From Haemaphysalis longicornis (lineage: Eukaryota > Arthropoda > Arachnida > Ixodida > Ixodidae), in NCBI GenBank assembly GCA_013339765.2, contig CM023449.1, forward strand, positions 218,907,055 to 218,971,054: DNA of 64,000 nucleotides, written 5' to 3'. A program made the position numbers and the translations under genes. The notes under the pieces were generated by a model. That model made no database searches, was not told the DNA's origin, and saw only the letters and a list, made by a program, of their open reading frames with translations. Shown here piece after piece: positions 23,601-35,600 of this stretch (within the stretch, counting starts at the first letter, position 1; every line of letters begins with the position of its first letter).

Positions 23601-26600
23601 TTCTCACTTTTAGATGCGACACATCTCTTGCTCTGAGGCATGTCCCTCCTGCGTCGTCGCGCCGTCCGTCCGCAGCCCTCCCCCGTTCTTCTCTCCCACA
23701 GCTGTGTGCAACACTCTCACTCCGCCTCAGGCCCATTAGCATACCACAGCTGGCGCGCTTGTTTGGGCGCGCTTCACTGCGTTAACAACTGCTCCGGCGC
23801 GCGCGGTGTGCGCATGTGCGCGCATGCGCGAACTCTCCTCCGCTGTCTCCTCTCCTTCAGGCGCTGTGAATATAAAGCGGGTAGCGCGCTGAGGCGGTTC
23901 AGTCAGCGCTCGCTCTCGTTCGACTCCGCGTGACTTTGCTTGACGACTCCGTGCTTGACTTGATTCTTCCGATGAAGACGTGATGGAAGCGACGGTCCCT
24001 TCAGTGAGTGGGCTGACACAATCCAATACCATCGTCAGTCCAAACGCTCAAGGCAACGTTAACACCAATGGAACCCCCCGATGCGTCGCATCACATCAGG
24101 GTTCCCTCGCGGGAAGATGGGCGTAATTTTTTTTTCTTACCGATGATGCGAAAGAAAAAAAAAACTGTCTGTTTTGTGCGCACCTGTGATTGTAATCAAT
24201 TTGATCAGTAATAATTGTCTTTTTTTTTCTTTTTGACCATTCGAGCTTTAAAATTAAGCTTTTGTCGAGAACAAAACAGGGCAGCAGTAGCGACAACAAA
24301 ACATGGCGGGCGAACATGGAAACTTTGAGAGCGGTGGAACTTTTTCCAGTTCTGGTGGCAGTTGAAATTTCGAAGGCCATTCAACTGAAATGTCCTTTCA
24401 AACGCTCGTATAGCACAGGTATTAGTGAGTGAGCCCATTCCCTACCTAGCAGAAGGTCGAGGGTTCGATTCCCAGTCGCTGCAGTTCTTTTTGTCATAGA
24501 GGTGAAAAAGCGGATGTGTGTCAAGATTTGAGCCCATGTAAAAGATCCCCAGGTGGTCTAGATTAGCCCGTAGACTTTCACTACGACACACCTCATAAGC
24601 CCAGGTTTCGCTTTAATATGTGAAACTAAATTTTGATAAATCTGATAGTACGATCTGTATGCAGGTTTGCATGCGATGTGGTATGGAAATGTTGCAGTTA
24701 CTCAAATCTTCAGATGAGTCTTGTTTTGAGTGTTGAAGGGGGAATTTTTTCAAATGAAAATTTTGCTGTTGCACAGAAATTTCAACCTGTTCACAGTAAC
24801 GAAAAAAAATTTTCCGCATGTATTCTTGGGTTCCCCCTAAAAAAAAATCAGTTTTATGCAGTCTGCATAAAAACAGCTGTGTACATGTGCAAACTGTATA
24901 TGTGTTCTTTGCTCAGAAAATTCAGTTTCAGAGAATGTTTACTGCCACTTAGCCGTCAGTTCTATGAAATGTCAATTTTCTGGGCAATATGAACAAATGT
25001 TCTGATGTTCTTTCAAAAGCGTGAAAAAGTTCTCCTAGATTATGTTTGAATTGTCAGTTGAAGTGTGAAACCTTGTACTTATGGCTTGTAATAGTATTTA
25101 TATCGTAATTATTTTTATATTACATTGCTATTTCTGATTCCCACACATACCATTTTTGCATGATGTGCTTCTTCAACTTTAAAGATTTTTTTATATATAA
25201 GAAAAGGTGTGGTTGGTATTCCAATGCAAAAAACATGTACTTAATGCTGAAGGGCCAAAACAAGCTGGTTAAATTGGTAAATGCATTGCTGACAATGCAC
25301 TGTTGAAAGCAGTCGATATGTTATAATACAGAAATGGCAAAAGCATGAAAACTACTACCACTGCACCACACATTATTTTGTACAACTTGCGGTGCTACAA
25401 ATCGTGTATGCTACAAATGGGGACCGCCGGAGCTTGTAAAGTGGTGTTTTTTTTTTTTTTTTTTCTGGAGAGAACAGCAAGATATTTCCGGCAAATTTTG
25501 TTGAACATGTCATTTAAAACTGTTTTTTTTTTCTTTTTAAGACACAACTTTAGCTACTAAACGTGACAAGCAGGCAGTGAGAACCTCGTTTTGGTTTCAA
25601 TTTGGCAGCTTAATGTTTTGCCTCGGCGTACAAGTGCCCCGGCTGAATGCTACAGTAATAGTCGGTTCTTGTTGCTATTGTGATAGTGTATAACATTACG
25701 TTAGCTGCAAAAGTCTGATCTTCTGCAATAGCCGGCGGCAACAGTCGGATATTATTAGTGCACACTGACTAGGCAACAAAACTAGCCATCGACTTTACAG
25801 CTCACCATGCCAGACAGTTGCACAGTACTTTGTACACCTTCCCCTAGATGGCAGCACCTCACGGCTGTGTAGGTCTTGAAGTTTGTGGAAGGGAAGAAAA
25901 AAACAGCTATGGTTATTTATTTGTAAACCACGTGCCGTTTATGGTCGAAGTGAAAGCAGAAAAGAGCTGTTAGACGTACATGTCTTCTTTCATTTCAAAC
26001 AAAAAGTAATTGAGCTTTTGGTGTCGAATTTTTAAAGCACCCAGAACTGGAATAACAGGGAAATGTGTAAATGTGTTAGGCAGATGTTATGTGTATATTT
26101 CTAATAGCAGTGAGGAGTGTATTCCCGAATATTAGTGGAAACTGATACTGTTGCTCCTTTTGCAATATGGTGGAGTAGTAAGCAGACTTTATAAAAGTCT
26201 TGTCTGTTGATTCATCTTGTTGAAGCTCAACAAGGATATTGACGTAGGCATGAATGGATCACCTGGATAAATGCGTCACATGTCACCAGTTTGCTCATGT
26301 AGCACTGCAGTGAGGGTGCAGTTTGAGATTTGAACAGAAATTGGCATGCAAGTAAAACTGGTCGCTGGACTACATTACGACGAAGCCTCCTTGCGTAACG
26401 TTTGCCTACTTACTCGTTCTTTGGAAGGCACGTTATTAAAGGATGTACGAGTGATTGGTTGTTGCTTTGTCGTTTGCGCTGATGCACAGTGCTATATTGG
26501 ACTAAAAAATCCCTTTTGTCCTTTCTTTCCGCCCCCTCTCTTTTTGCAGCGAGAAGACTTAATAGGTTTGTAAAGCACTATGAGCCTTTGATGTACAATC

Positions 26601-29600
26601 ACAATGACGTCCACGAGCGTCACATGCGCATCAAGAGGTCTCCCCAGGATAGGGACGCAGCACTGCACCTCAAATTTCACTCACACAACAGGTGAGCACT
26701 GCCGGTCGGGTGTACGTAGCATTCGCTCACTGTCTGTTCTGTCGCTTTGTGCGTGCAGCTGTCGCTTTGTGCGTGCAGTTAACTTTTGACACGGGCTATT
26801 TACGATAGAGCTCCCGGTCCAGCTGTCCTTGGCTTACACTAATGAACTTACTATTGTCCTTAAAGAAGAAAGTGTATGACAGCTGCATCTTACCGGTACT
26901 CACCTACGGGACAGAAACTTGGAGGCTCACTAAGAGGGTTCAACTTAAATTGGGGACGACTCCGAGAGCAATGGAACGAAAGATGATTGGTGTAACGTTA
27001 AGGGACAAGAAGAGAGCGGAGTGGGTCAGGGAACAAATGCATGTTAAGGACATATTAGTGGAAGTTAAGAAGAAGAAATGGGCGTGAACAGGGCATGTAA
27101 TGCAAAGGCAAGATAACCGGTGGTCATTAAGGGTAACAGAGCGGATCCCTAGAGAAGGCAAGCATTGCAGGGGGCGGCAGAAAGTTAGATGGGCAGATGA
27201 GATCAATAAGTTTGCAGGGGTAAATTGGACGCAGTTAGCATAGGACCGGGATAAATGGAGATCCATGGGAGAGGTCTTTGCCCTGCAGTGGGTGTAGATA
27301 AGATGATGGTGATGATGAGGACGAAGGGTTATGCGTCCAGCCTAATTATTACCCACTGCTTGCTCATGTGCGTTTTAATTAAGAGGCAAACATTTCACAA
27401 GTGTATTCGGGGGATGACAAGTTTCGATGGGGTTGTTGAGTTAGAGTCGTTATTTGAACAATACCAATTGTGAGCAGTTTCCCTGTGTGCGTGTAGATTA
27501 ATTTCTTAGGCACGTTTTTTGGGTGCGTAGTCTTGGGGTTCAGGAATGTGGTTGCAGCTCTATTTGTATCAATCATTATTCTTACCTAAGATGCGTGGGA
27601 TACCTGTACAGTAGAATTCACGTGCTTAACAGTGTTTGCATTTGCTGTGAAAGCTTCATGTTAACATTTGGTGGTTTGATTTGCTCAAGTGATCCACCCG
27701 TTGAGGTCTAGCAACCATGCCATGTTTGCCTTAAATTTATGTACTTTGACTGTGCACACAAGGTCCAGAAAAAGCAAAGCTTTGAATTCACTGCTAACTT
27801 TTTACGCGTAAAATTCTAAAGTATATTACCGTAACAGGCACCCATTGCCGTCATTATAAGACAGGGCCTAGCTGCATTAAATGGAGGCAAAAAAATGGCA
27901 GCATCTCCACTCCGTGGATGATGGCGAGGGTGCGAAGTACAGGGACTTGAAATGGCATCCAAGTTGCGCCCTGAGTGACATTCGATTTGAGCCGTGAGTT
28001 GCACCTTGATTATTCCCTAAATGAAACTGCAACTCACGGCTCAAATCGAATTTCGCTTGATTTTCGCTTGATGGTGGTGTGTGCACGGATGGACGCAGAC
28101 GGACATTGGGAGGTCCTAAGGTACTCCACACCGTTACAGGCGAGGGAGTAAGCCGTTTGACTCTCGGGTACTAACTCACGGTCGTAGCCCAATGGGTAAG
28201 ACTAACTCTGTCTGCTCTACCAGACACAGGCTCGAATCCTGCCAGTGCCTGTGTGATTTTTTGCAATTGTAAATGCTATGCGCACAGACACGGACGGACA
28301 TTGTGCAGTCCTAAGGTACTCGGCACCTAATAAGCTCAGGTCCAGTGTGGGGTGCTGTTCGACATCTTGCAGCCGCCATCAGGCCACACATGGACATTGC
28401 TTGTTCACCGTCACCGTGTTCTCACTTTGATCTGTTCCAGACACTTCCACTTGAGGTTAAAACGTGACGCATCTGTATTCAGCAATGACCTTGTGATAGA
28501 ATCCCACGACAGGAAGCCGCTGGCTGTCGACCTGTCGCACATTTACTCTGGGCATTTACTAGGTAAGTTCCGCCATCGTGATCACCTGCCACCTGGACCC
28601 GCAGTCTCCTTCTCTCTAATCCACAGCATGGCTGTGTTGTTGTTGTTGTTGTTGTGGGACTGACTTCATACAAGGAAGCCGTGTGTTCACATCCGGCATT
28701 TATTCGTTTACTTATTTGCAATTCTTCCAGAGCCAAGAGGTACTACAGAAGGTAGTTGGGATACAGTGCTACGACAATCAACAGTGGGAGTGTATGAGAG
28801 GGAGTGCATAGTATTACTAAACACGTTAAAAGAACGGACCACCGATTTATGTTGCGTATATGTTCTCTAGCTCATATGAAAGCCAGCGTTTTATATAGCC
28901 CGGTAACCACATGCCATTTATAAACAAATTGGCGAAAAAATTTTAATTTGGCACCTAACTTTCCGAAATCTGAAGGGTGGCGGTTTGTAGTGTGCAAAAT
29001 TGACACTACAGTATGTGTCCCGGTCACGTGACCTGCAAACCTAGCAGCTACTGCAACTGCTGAAATGTTTGTTCACCTATTGGAAACCCTTTAACGCATA
29101 TATTTGTATAAGTTTAAATTGTATAAGTATTTTAAACATTATTTTGAAAATTTTTAAGACACGCCACCCGCCGCCGCTGGGTTGCTCTCAGTGTGGCTAA
29201 CTAAGCCATTATGCCCAGAATCAATGGCAGCGTTCAGTAAACAGACCCAGTGAAGGAGCTTTGATGATTCTGTCCGAGTCAGGGGCTTTTCTTCTGTCGA
29301 AATATTTGATTTAAGTTTCCAAATACGCCAATGTCAGCTTAAAAAGAAAAAGGACGCGCCCGGGGAGAATCGAACTGCCGACCTCCACAACGTGAAGCCA
29401 GATTCTGCCTATCGTCCATCCTAACAGATGGAGCCTTTGTGCAAAGTAGACTAGCGAATAAAAAGAAAACACATAAAGGAATTAGAAAGCCTGCGTTTCA
29501 CATTTTTTTTAGCTGGGGACAAGTTTTTAGATATCGCTTTTCATCTCGCGTACAGACAAAAGTATGTTGCCGGGCTACTGTATGTCATGGTTGGCCGCAT

Positions 29601-32600
29601 TATTTTTGGGAGGACACATACGGCTCACAGATCTGAAAATTTCGATTTAAAAAGTTGTAGGGCGTTATCAGCAAAACCGTTTCTCGTCAAGGTGCTTTAA
29701 GGGATGCCCTTTCATTTGGGATAGAGAACATATGCTCGACAAAAATCAGTTGTCTGTCCCTTTAACAAGTGAGGTTTTGTGCGGCAGTCTTGGATTGGGT
29801 ATGTTCTGAAATGGCGGTAGTCGAGGCAGGAAGGTGGTTCCAGCCAACACTGGTTCCTGGGATGAAGTAATCGTTATATAAGTTAGTCCGACAAGAAGGA
29901 ACACCAACTTCGTTAAGGTGGTCTTTGCGGATGAAATATATGCAGGCTGAAGTATTAGCTGTCCTTTTCTGTGAGCAATGTGGGAACTGCTGTAGCAACC
30001 GGATCCTTCATATAGAAATGTTGTATAAACAGTGTTTGTTGGAAATGATTTTTCTTTAATTGAAAGCAAATCGTGAGCTGTTCTTTGATAAGTATACAAA
30101 TACGGATACACCATATCATTTCAGAATAAAAGCTTTGTAAAGATTAAATCGAGAGCTAAATATGGTGTGCAATTTATTGAAATGGCAAATTCCGAACCTT
30201 CTGAATTGCTTATATCCATCATTTCTGGATACAATGGAGAGTTCCCACTCTTTGCTTGCCTACGGAAGTCTAAGTAAAATGTACTTCCTCCAGCAATCGT
30301 AATTTTTGTGTACATTTTGTTTTCGGTCCCTTCAGTCGTAAAGAACATGTACTTCCTTTGGCCTTGCTGGTTATGTGTCATTTTGGTGATGTATGTGTTG
30401 ACCACTAGTTCTGTCATTTTCCCTTATATTGCCGTACCTTGTTCGATACTCTGTATGTGTTTTGCATTGTTTGCGCTCGATATTTTGCAATGTGTTTGAG
30501 CATTGATATTTTATTTCATATAATACGTTTTGAGCGTTCAATATTTTACAATGTGTTGTGAATTATGTTGTGCTCATGTTGTCTGGAGCGTCTACTGTCT
30601 GGTGTCAAAGGCCCAGTCGGGTGGCTTTCAGTGTCGCCTTTTTCCTTGGCACCAATACAAACCACAATTGAACGTTGTTCTGTCAATAAACAATAAACAA
30701 AACGTCAAAAACGTCAACCGGCTATGCCTCACGGTTGTTGTACCCCCCCCCTCCACTCTCGGCGCAGGGGAGCCGTCGAGCCACGTGTTTGGGGCCCTGC
30801 ACGATGGCATCTTTGAGGGGCGCATTGAGACGCCCCTGGGCCACTACTATGTGGAGCGTTCGGACAGGTACTTTGCCGAGGCCAAGCCCTACCACTCCAT
30901 CATGTACGCGGCCAGCGACGTGGAGATGCACCCGGGCGGCGACACCAACGACGTCGAGAGAAACAGCAACGACGCTCGGCCAGGCTGTGGCATCACGGAA
31001 GATGTGCGGCACTGGATGGACACCGTCGCCAACAGCGCTGTGCCAGACGTGGAGGTGAGCGCTGCGCTGTGTCTGTTGGGGCATCTGCCGCGCTGGTTAG
31101 TGGTTAAAGGGGTCGTGCAGACAAAACGCAAGGTTGGTTCATTCGAAAGATTGCCTCGCTAGAATCATACTGACAGCACTTTTAGTGCACACTTCGCTCA
31201 AATAAGCCATATAATTAGGAAAAAAGGGAATGGCCATGCGACCGCAGCTGAACCTGTGATGTCATATGCCCAACTGTGCGATTGGCTGAGGCCGGCTAAA
31301 GCAAACTCAAATTAGGCAGGGCTTATGTGCTTGCCGAACGAGCTATTTGCACTTTTAGGGCACATTTCTTTTATAGCAGTAAGAATGGTGGGGTAAACAA
31401 TGAAAGTTACGAAAATACACGTAAACATAGAAGTACTGATATGCACTGCTGTTGGTACTGGGCACACTATGTTCGTTTTAGCTGCGCAGCAGTCCACCGC
31501 TTTGGAGTTCTCTTACGCCACACTGGCCGATTGGCGTTACCAATGTTGTATTATGTAACCCTGTTGGTCGAGCATACCCTATGTTTCACGAAACGATTAA
31601 GCTTTCTACCGTAACAAAAAACAAGCACAAATACGGTCAAAAATAGAGCAACGGCGGTCAACAGTCTGCGGCTCCATATAGTAGTGCCATCTGAGAGGAC
31701 TGACTGTAAGCAAGGCTGCAGAGCCTAATGACACACTGGAAGTGCGTTTGAATACCCACCCTTGTGACTTCATGACAGACGTCAGGAAAACACACGATTT
31801 GGCGGGAGAATCAAAATTTTAACCTAAATCTATTCATTTCTCAGTGAATATAGCATTGTTTGCTGCCGGACAAGTGCTAGGGGCAGTATAAAAACACGAA
31901 ATCTTTCGAATAAAACAAATTTGTATTTTTCTCTACATGGCCCCTTTAAGTAGTTGTGGGCACAAAGTCGTGGGATTGTCTGTGTCGCGGCGACTGGTTT
32001 TTGTAGTAGAAGCTCAGGGTGGGACTGCTAATGTATGGACAGTCTTGGTGAATGTTTAAGGCCTCCAAAATTGTATTCACTGGGATATACATAAATTTTC
32101 TTCCCCGCAAAATGCCGGTAAAAGTCGCCCCATATTTTATGTAATCGTCGTTGACACACGTAATTTTTTTCTAACCAAAATTAGGCTGCAATTGTCTCTC
32201 TTATCTTCTGTTTGCCAAGTTCTCTTCTTATTTTTTATCAGTCCTTACTTACCGTTCGTCTATTTAACGCTTGTTTTGTGTTTTAAACTGTGTAAATACT
32301 CCAAGATGAGTTGTAGAGAGCTCTGTGCTAGGCTCACTGCTGCATTCACAATGTGAATGATAAGAGTTCGCCGAAGCAAACTCTTTGCTGAAACTAAGAG
32401 TTCACTAGCGCCACTTTGGCGTGTTCGAAAAAAAGCTTTGAATACTGGTGAAACTCAATTTCGAAGTAATCGTCGTGCCGCCCTCAAAAAAGTAATTATG
32501 CATACGACGAAAGGGGCACCTCAACTTAGAGAAGTGAGATTATTTGGTCGTACGTCTTCCAGGGTCATAAAAATCATGTCATCTATAGGCTTTGCAAGTG

Positions 32601-35600
32601 CTTGTTAATTTTGACTCTGGTCGTTGCTCAGTGCTACTAGGTGGTAGTGCTTTGAGGCAAGGTTCAGGGAAAATTGCTTCCTCGCTCTTGACTTCTAAAA
32701 GGCTTGTCGGAGGTGTGTATCATAGGAAACAAAGCCAGCTAGGCCACAAGCATCAGCACGCATTTTTAAAACTAGCCAAGGAGAAAAGAATGTTAGCCAA
32801 GTTTTGCCTCTATGCTTGTATGATACTTTTCAGCTGCACTCATGTAAGCTGAATCGTCATCATCATGTATTGTACCCTTGAGGGCCCCTTGAGGGGTATA
32901 ACATAACAGGAGGGCAGGTACAAAATTCTGTAATGGGTGATGGTCGATGGTACAGAGACAGGTTCATAATAAAATGACAGCAACATAGGCAAATATATAA
33001 ATACATGGAAGGAACAGTATCACTCAAAAAGCTAACAACAACTGAAATGAGCTGAGATTAATTGCTTGAACGTTAAGGGGTTGCGTTCGTTGACTATGTT
33101 TCGGGCAGGTTATTCCAACCTTTAATGGCTGCAGGTAAAAACGATTCAGTGAAAGCATTATTTGACCCGTGTAAACACTATAAAATTAACGAGTTAATAA
33201 GAGGCGACGCGATGAACAGGCCGGTGGGAGGAAAACTGTACTGCGTTGTGTGGGGAAATTATAGTGTAGCTTGTGCAAAAGGCAGAGCCGAGAAACTTTA
33301 CGGTGGATTTCATGGGAGGGGAGGCTGAGAGATAATTAAGTAGCGCAAATACTTGAGCGCGGGTTGTATTGTGAAGAAAAAAAATCATGTTATCGAAGGT
33401 TTTTTTTGGGGGCCTAGCTGGTATAGTCTAGAGTTCAATACTGGTGTGCGCTGCATACTTGGACGAGGGACAGTAAAACGATATGATGGTGGGCAATCAA
33501 ATGACCGTTAGTTATAAGCACGTGATGGGGAGTGTGCATTCTTTCTGAAATAGGTTAAACAAGATATCTTTGTGTGCATGCACTCACGTGCCATGGGATT
33601 TTTTTTTTTTTTGCTTCATCGCTGTTATCTCCTTATCGTTGAGTGCTATTGTGGGCACGCTGAAGGCCTTAATCACTTCCTGAACCCTTTGCTCCTTTGA
33701 GCAAGATAGCACACTTGCTTGCTTGAACTTTGGTTTGCACCCACACTTTGCGCAGTGGGCTGCTAGAAGGCCCGGCGATTGCAGTCGATTGCAAGCATTG
33801 TGTGTTCCCGCAATCTGCCATCCCGTTTGTCCTATGTAGGATCCACCACAGGGGAATGGAATTCTATAAACAACTCTAACTGCGCACTTTAACACTATGT
33901 TTGCAATCGACTGCAATTGCCGGGCCATCTAGCAGCCCACTGCGCAAAGTGCAGGTTCAAACCAAAGTTCAAGCAAGCAAGTGTGCTGTCACACTCAAGG
34001 ATAATCATGAGATAGCAGGGACAGCCTGAGTCACGTGGTTGGCCACAAATGCACCACAGGGAAAAATGAATTTCACTTGGATCCCTTTGATTGTCCTGTT
34101 TAAGCTAGTCCAAAATTATCTCAGCTGGTTGCCACCAAGGACTGGGATGACACAGAAGGGTATAGTGATTCAGGGCATACAATAAAAATGTGGTTGTTTG
34201 CTCTTCCATAGGAACCGGTAAAACACAAAAGTGAAATGTACCTTCCCATGAGCAGTTGAATGTTTATTGTGCATCGATATGAACTTGCACGTCGCTATTG
34301 ATATTTCGTCGGTATGGCACCGTTAGACGCATCAACGTTAGACACTGGATTGCATGCCCCGGAGCATTGCGTAAATCTGACTGAAACCACAGGTGCTTGC
34401 AAACCGTCCTCGCGAACGAAAAGAAACGGGTTGTCAGCGAATCGTTTGGTGAACACATGGTCCGCTGCAGCGAAAGGAGCAAAGGAGCAGCGGACCGGGT
34501 CCGGCGGCCGGCAGCAGATCGCAGAGGCCACGCAGCACCATCTGCAAGGCTATAAGGCGCGTTTGTCGTCCCATTCACGCGTCCGTTCGTAGCGCAGTCG
34601 GCAGCACGTTTCGTACCTCCTGTCGCGGCCAGAGAGTCGTGGAATCGAAACGGGGCGCCGCTGCGTCAATTGCACTTTTTCTGGCGACGTCACTTCCGTG
34701 ATGGATATCATGTCACCAAAATCTTGTGTAGCAGGGAATAAAACACTTTCGTGTTAAAACACGTCCGTTTTATGGCTTGTAAACCCTCCTCACACCACCA
34801 CATTGGTGCATAATCTTTGTACTGATCAAAGGCAATAGAGGGTCATGCATATCTCCTAGTCGGCTGTCCGCGAGGGTGCTGTCTACAAGGCTGCCATGCT
34901 GCGGGGGGGCCCATAAAATGTATCCGTTTCTTCCTACTTGGCCTACCCAAATAGGATGACCACCCGCTGCCCATAGCTGTTTCTCCCTTGCCTCTTCCCT
35001 GGTAGTTTTAATAAACGTTCTCTCTCTCCCCTTGCCCTTCCCAGAAGGAGAGCCGGAGCAAGCCTCGCCGGACGGTGCGCTCCCCGCCATCGAGCCCCGA
35101 TGACCACCACCACCTGACGGAGGCCCCCCAGGCCAAGTACCTGCGGTCGGCAGCGGCAGGCGGCCTGCACTTGGGGGCCGGCGGCGGCGGGTCGAGCTAC
35201 CTGCCCAAGCGGCGCGTGTGCAACCTGTTTGTGCAGACGGACACCTACCTGTGGGACCACATCATCAGCACGGGCAGGGACCCCAACAAGGCGCGCGAGG
35301 AGATCTCCTCCCTCATTGCCCAGCACGTCGAGGCCGCCAGCCGCATCTACCGCTCCACCAACTTCAACGGCATCCGCGACATCAAGTTCGCCGTACAGCG
35401 CATACGGGTCAGTGCAGCCTCTGTTCCCACTGTCTGCCTTACCCTTCCTTTTCACCTAGTCCTGGGAGGGTAGCGATACCTGGCTCTTATTCGTCTCCCT
35501 GGGAGGCAGTGCTGGGTGTTACTGGTTTCGTGTTCTTGGAGGTGTCCAAGTCTTATTTCCACAGTGACTGTAAGCTGCTAGCACTGTTCACTGATGGTGC

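Larger units (their letters stand above)
5421..26549 (+). other. ADAM10 intron 1 (21 kb, repeat-rich)
   Basis: No further conserved exon was found. It holds LINE fragments (7487-7745, 8320-8560, 11009-11395, 13785-15000), four tRNA-derived SINE copies (three typical, one divergent), a CT microsatellite, a Tigger-like element (22534-23269), a CpG-rich fold-back (20025-20175), several long G runs, and a separate promoter-like cluster near 23.9 kb. The CpG-rich stretches at 5.7-7.3 kb and 21.6-22.2 kb have no assigned function. Confidence 0.8.
26692..28440 (+). other. ADAM10 intron 2
   Basis: Contains an RTE-type LINE fragment (26842-27320), a perfect 24-bp hairpin (27980-28051) and a tRNA-like SINE (28178-28325). 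The rest is unassigned. Confidence 0.85.
28563..30767 (+). other. ADAM10 intron 3
   Basis: Contains a GTT-repeat near 28630, a possible antisense tRNA-like SINE (29345-29430, B box GGCAGTTCGATTC on the minus strand), an interspersed repeat (29662-29766) and a minus-strand LINE fragment (about 29770-29990). Confidence 0.75.
31055..35044 (+). other. ADAM10 intron 4
   Basis: Contains a TTAA element (31104-31949), a CR1/Jockey-type LINE end (about 32870-33400, minus), a rearranged Penelope-like fragment (33584-33989) and a probable retroelement tail immediately before exon 5. Confidence 0.8.

Noticed and set aside
23982..24122. Possible alternative first exon of ADAM10
   Set aside because: The ATG at 23982 with donor at 24003 ends in phase 0, whereas exon 2 needs one base carried over; splicing would hit a stop a few codons into exon 2.
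34570..34640. tRNA-like sequence (CGCAGTCGGCAGCACG with a possible B box)
   Set aside because: The B box is poor and no cloverleaf could be drawn; too weak to call a tRNA or a SINE.
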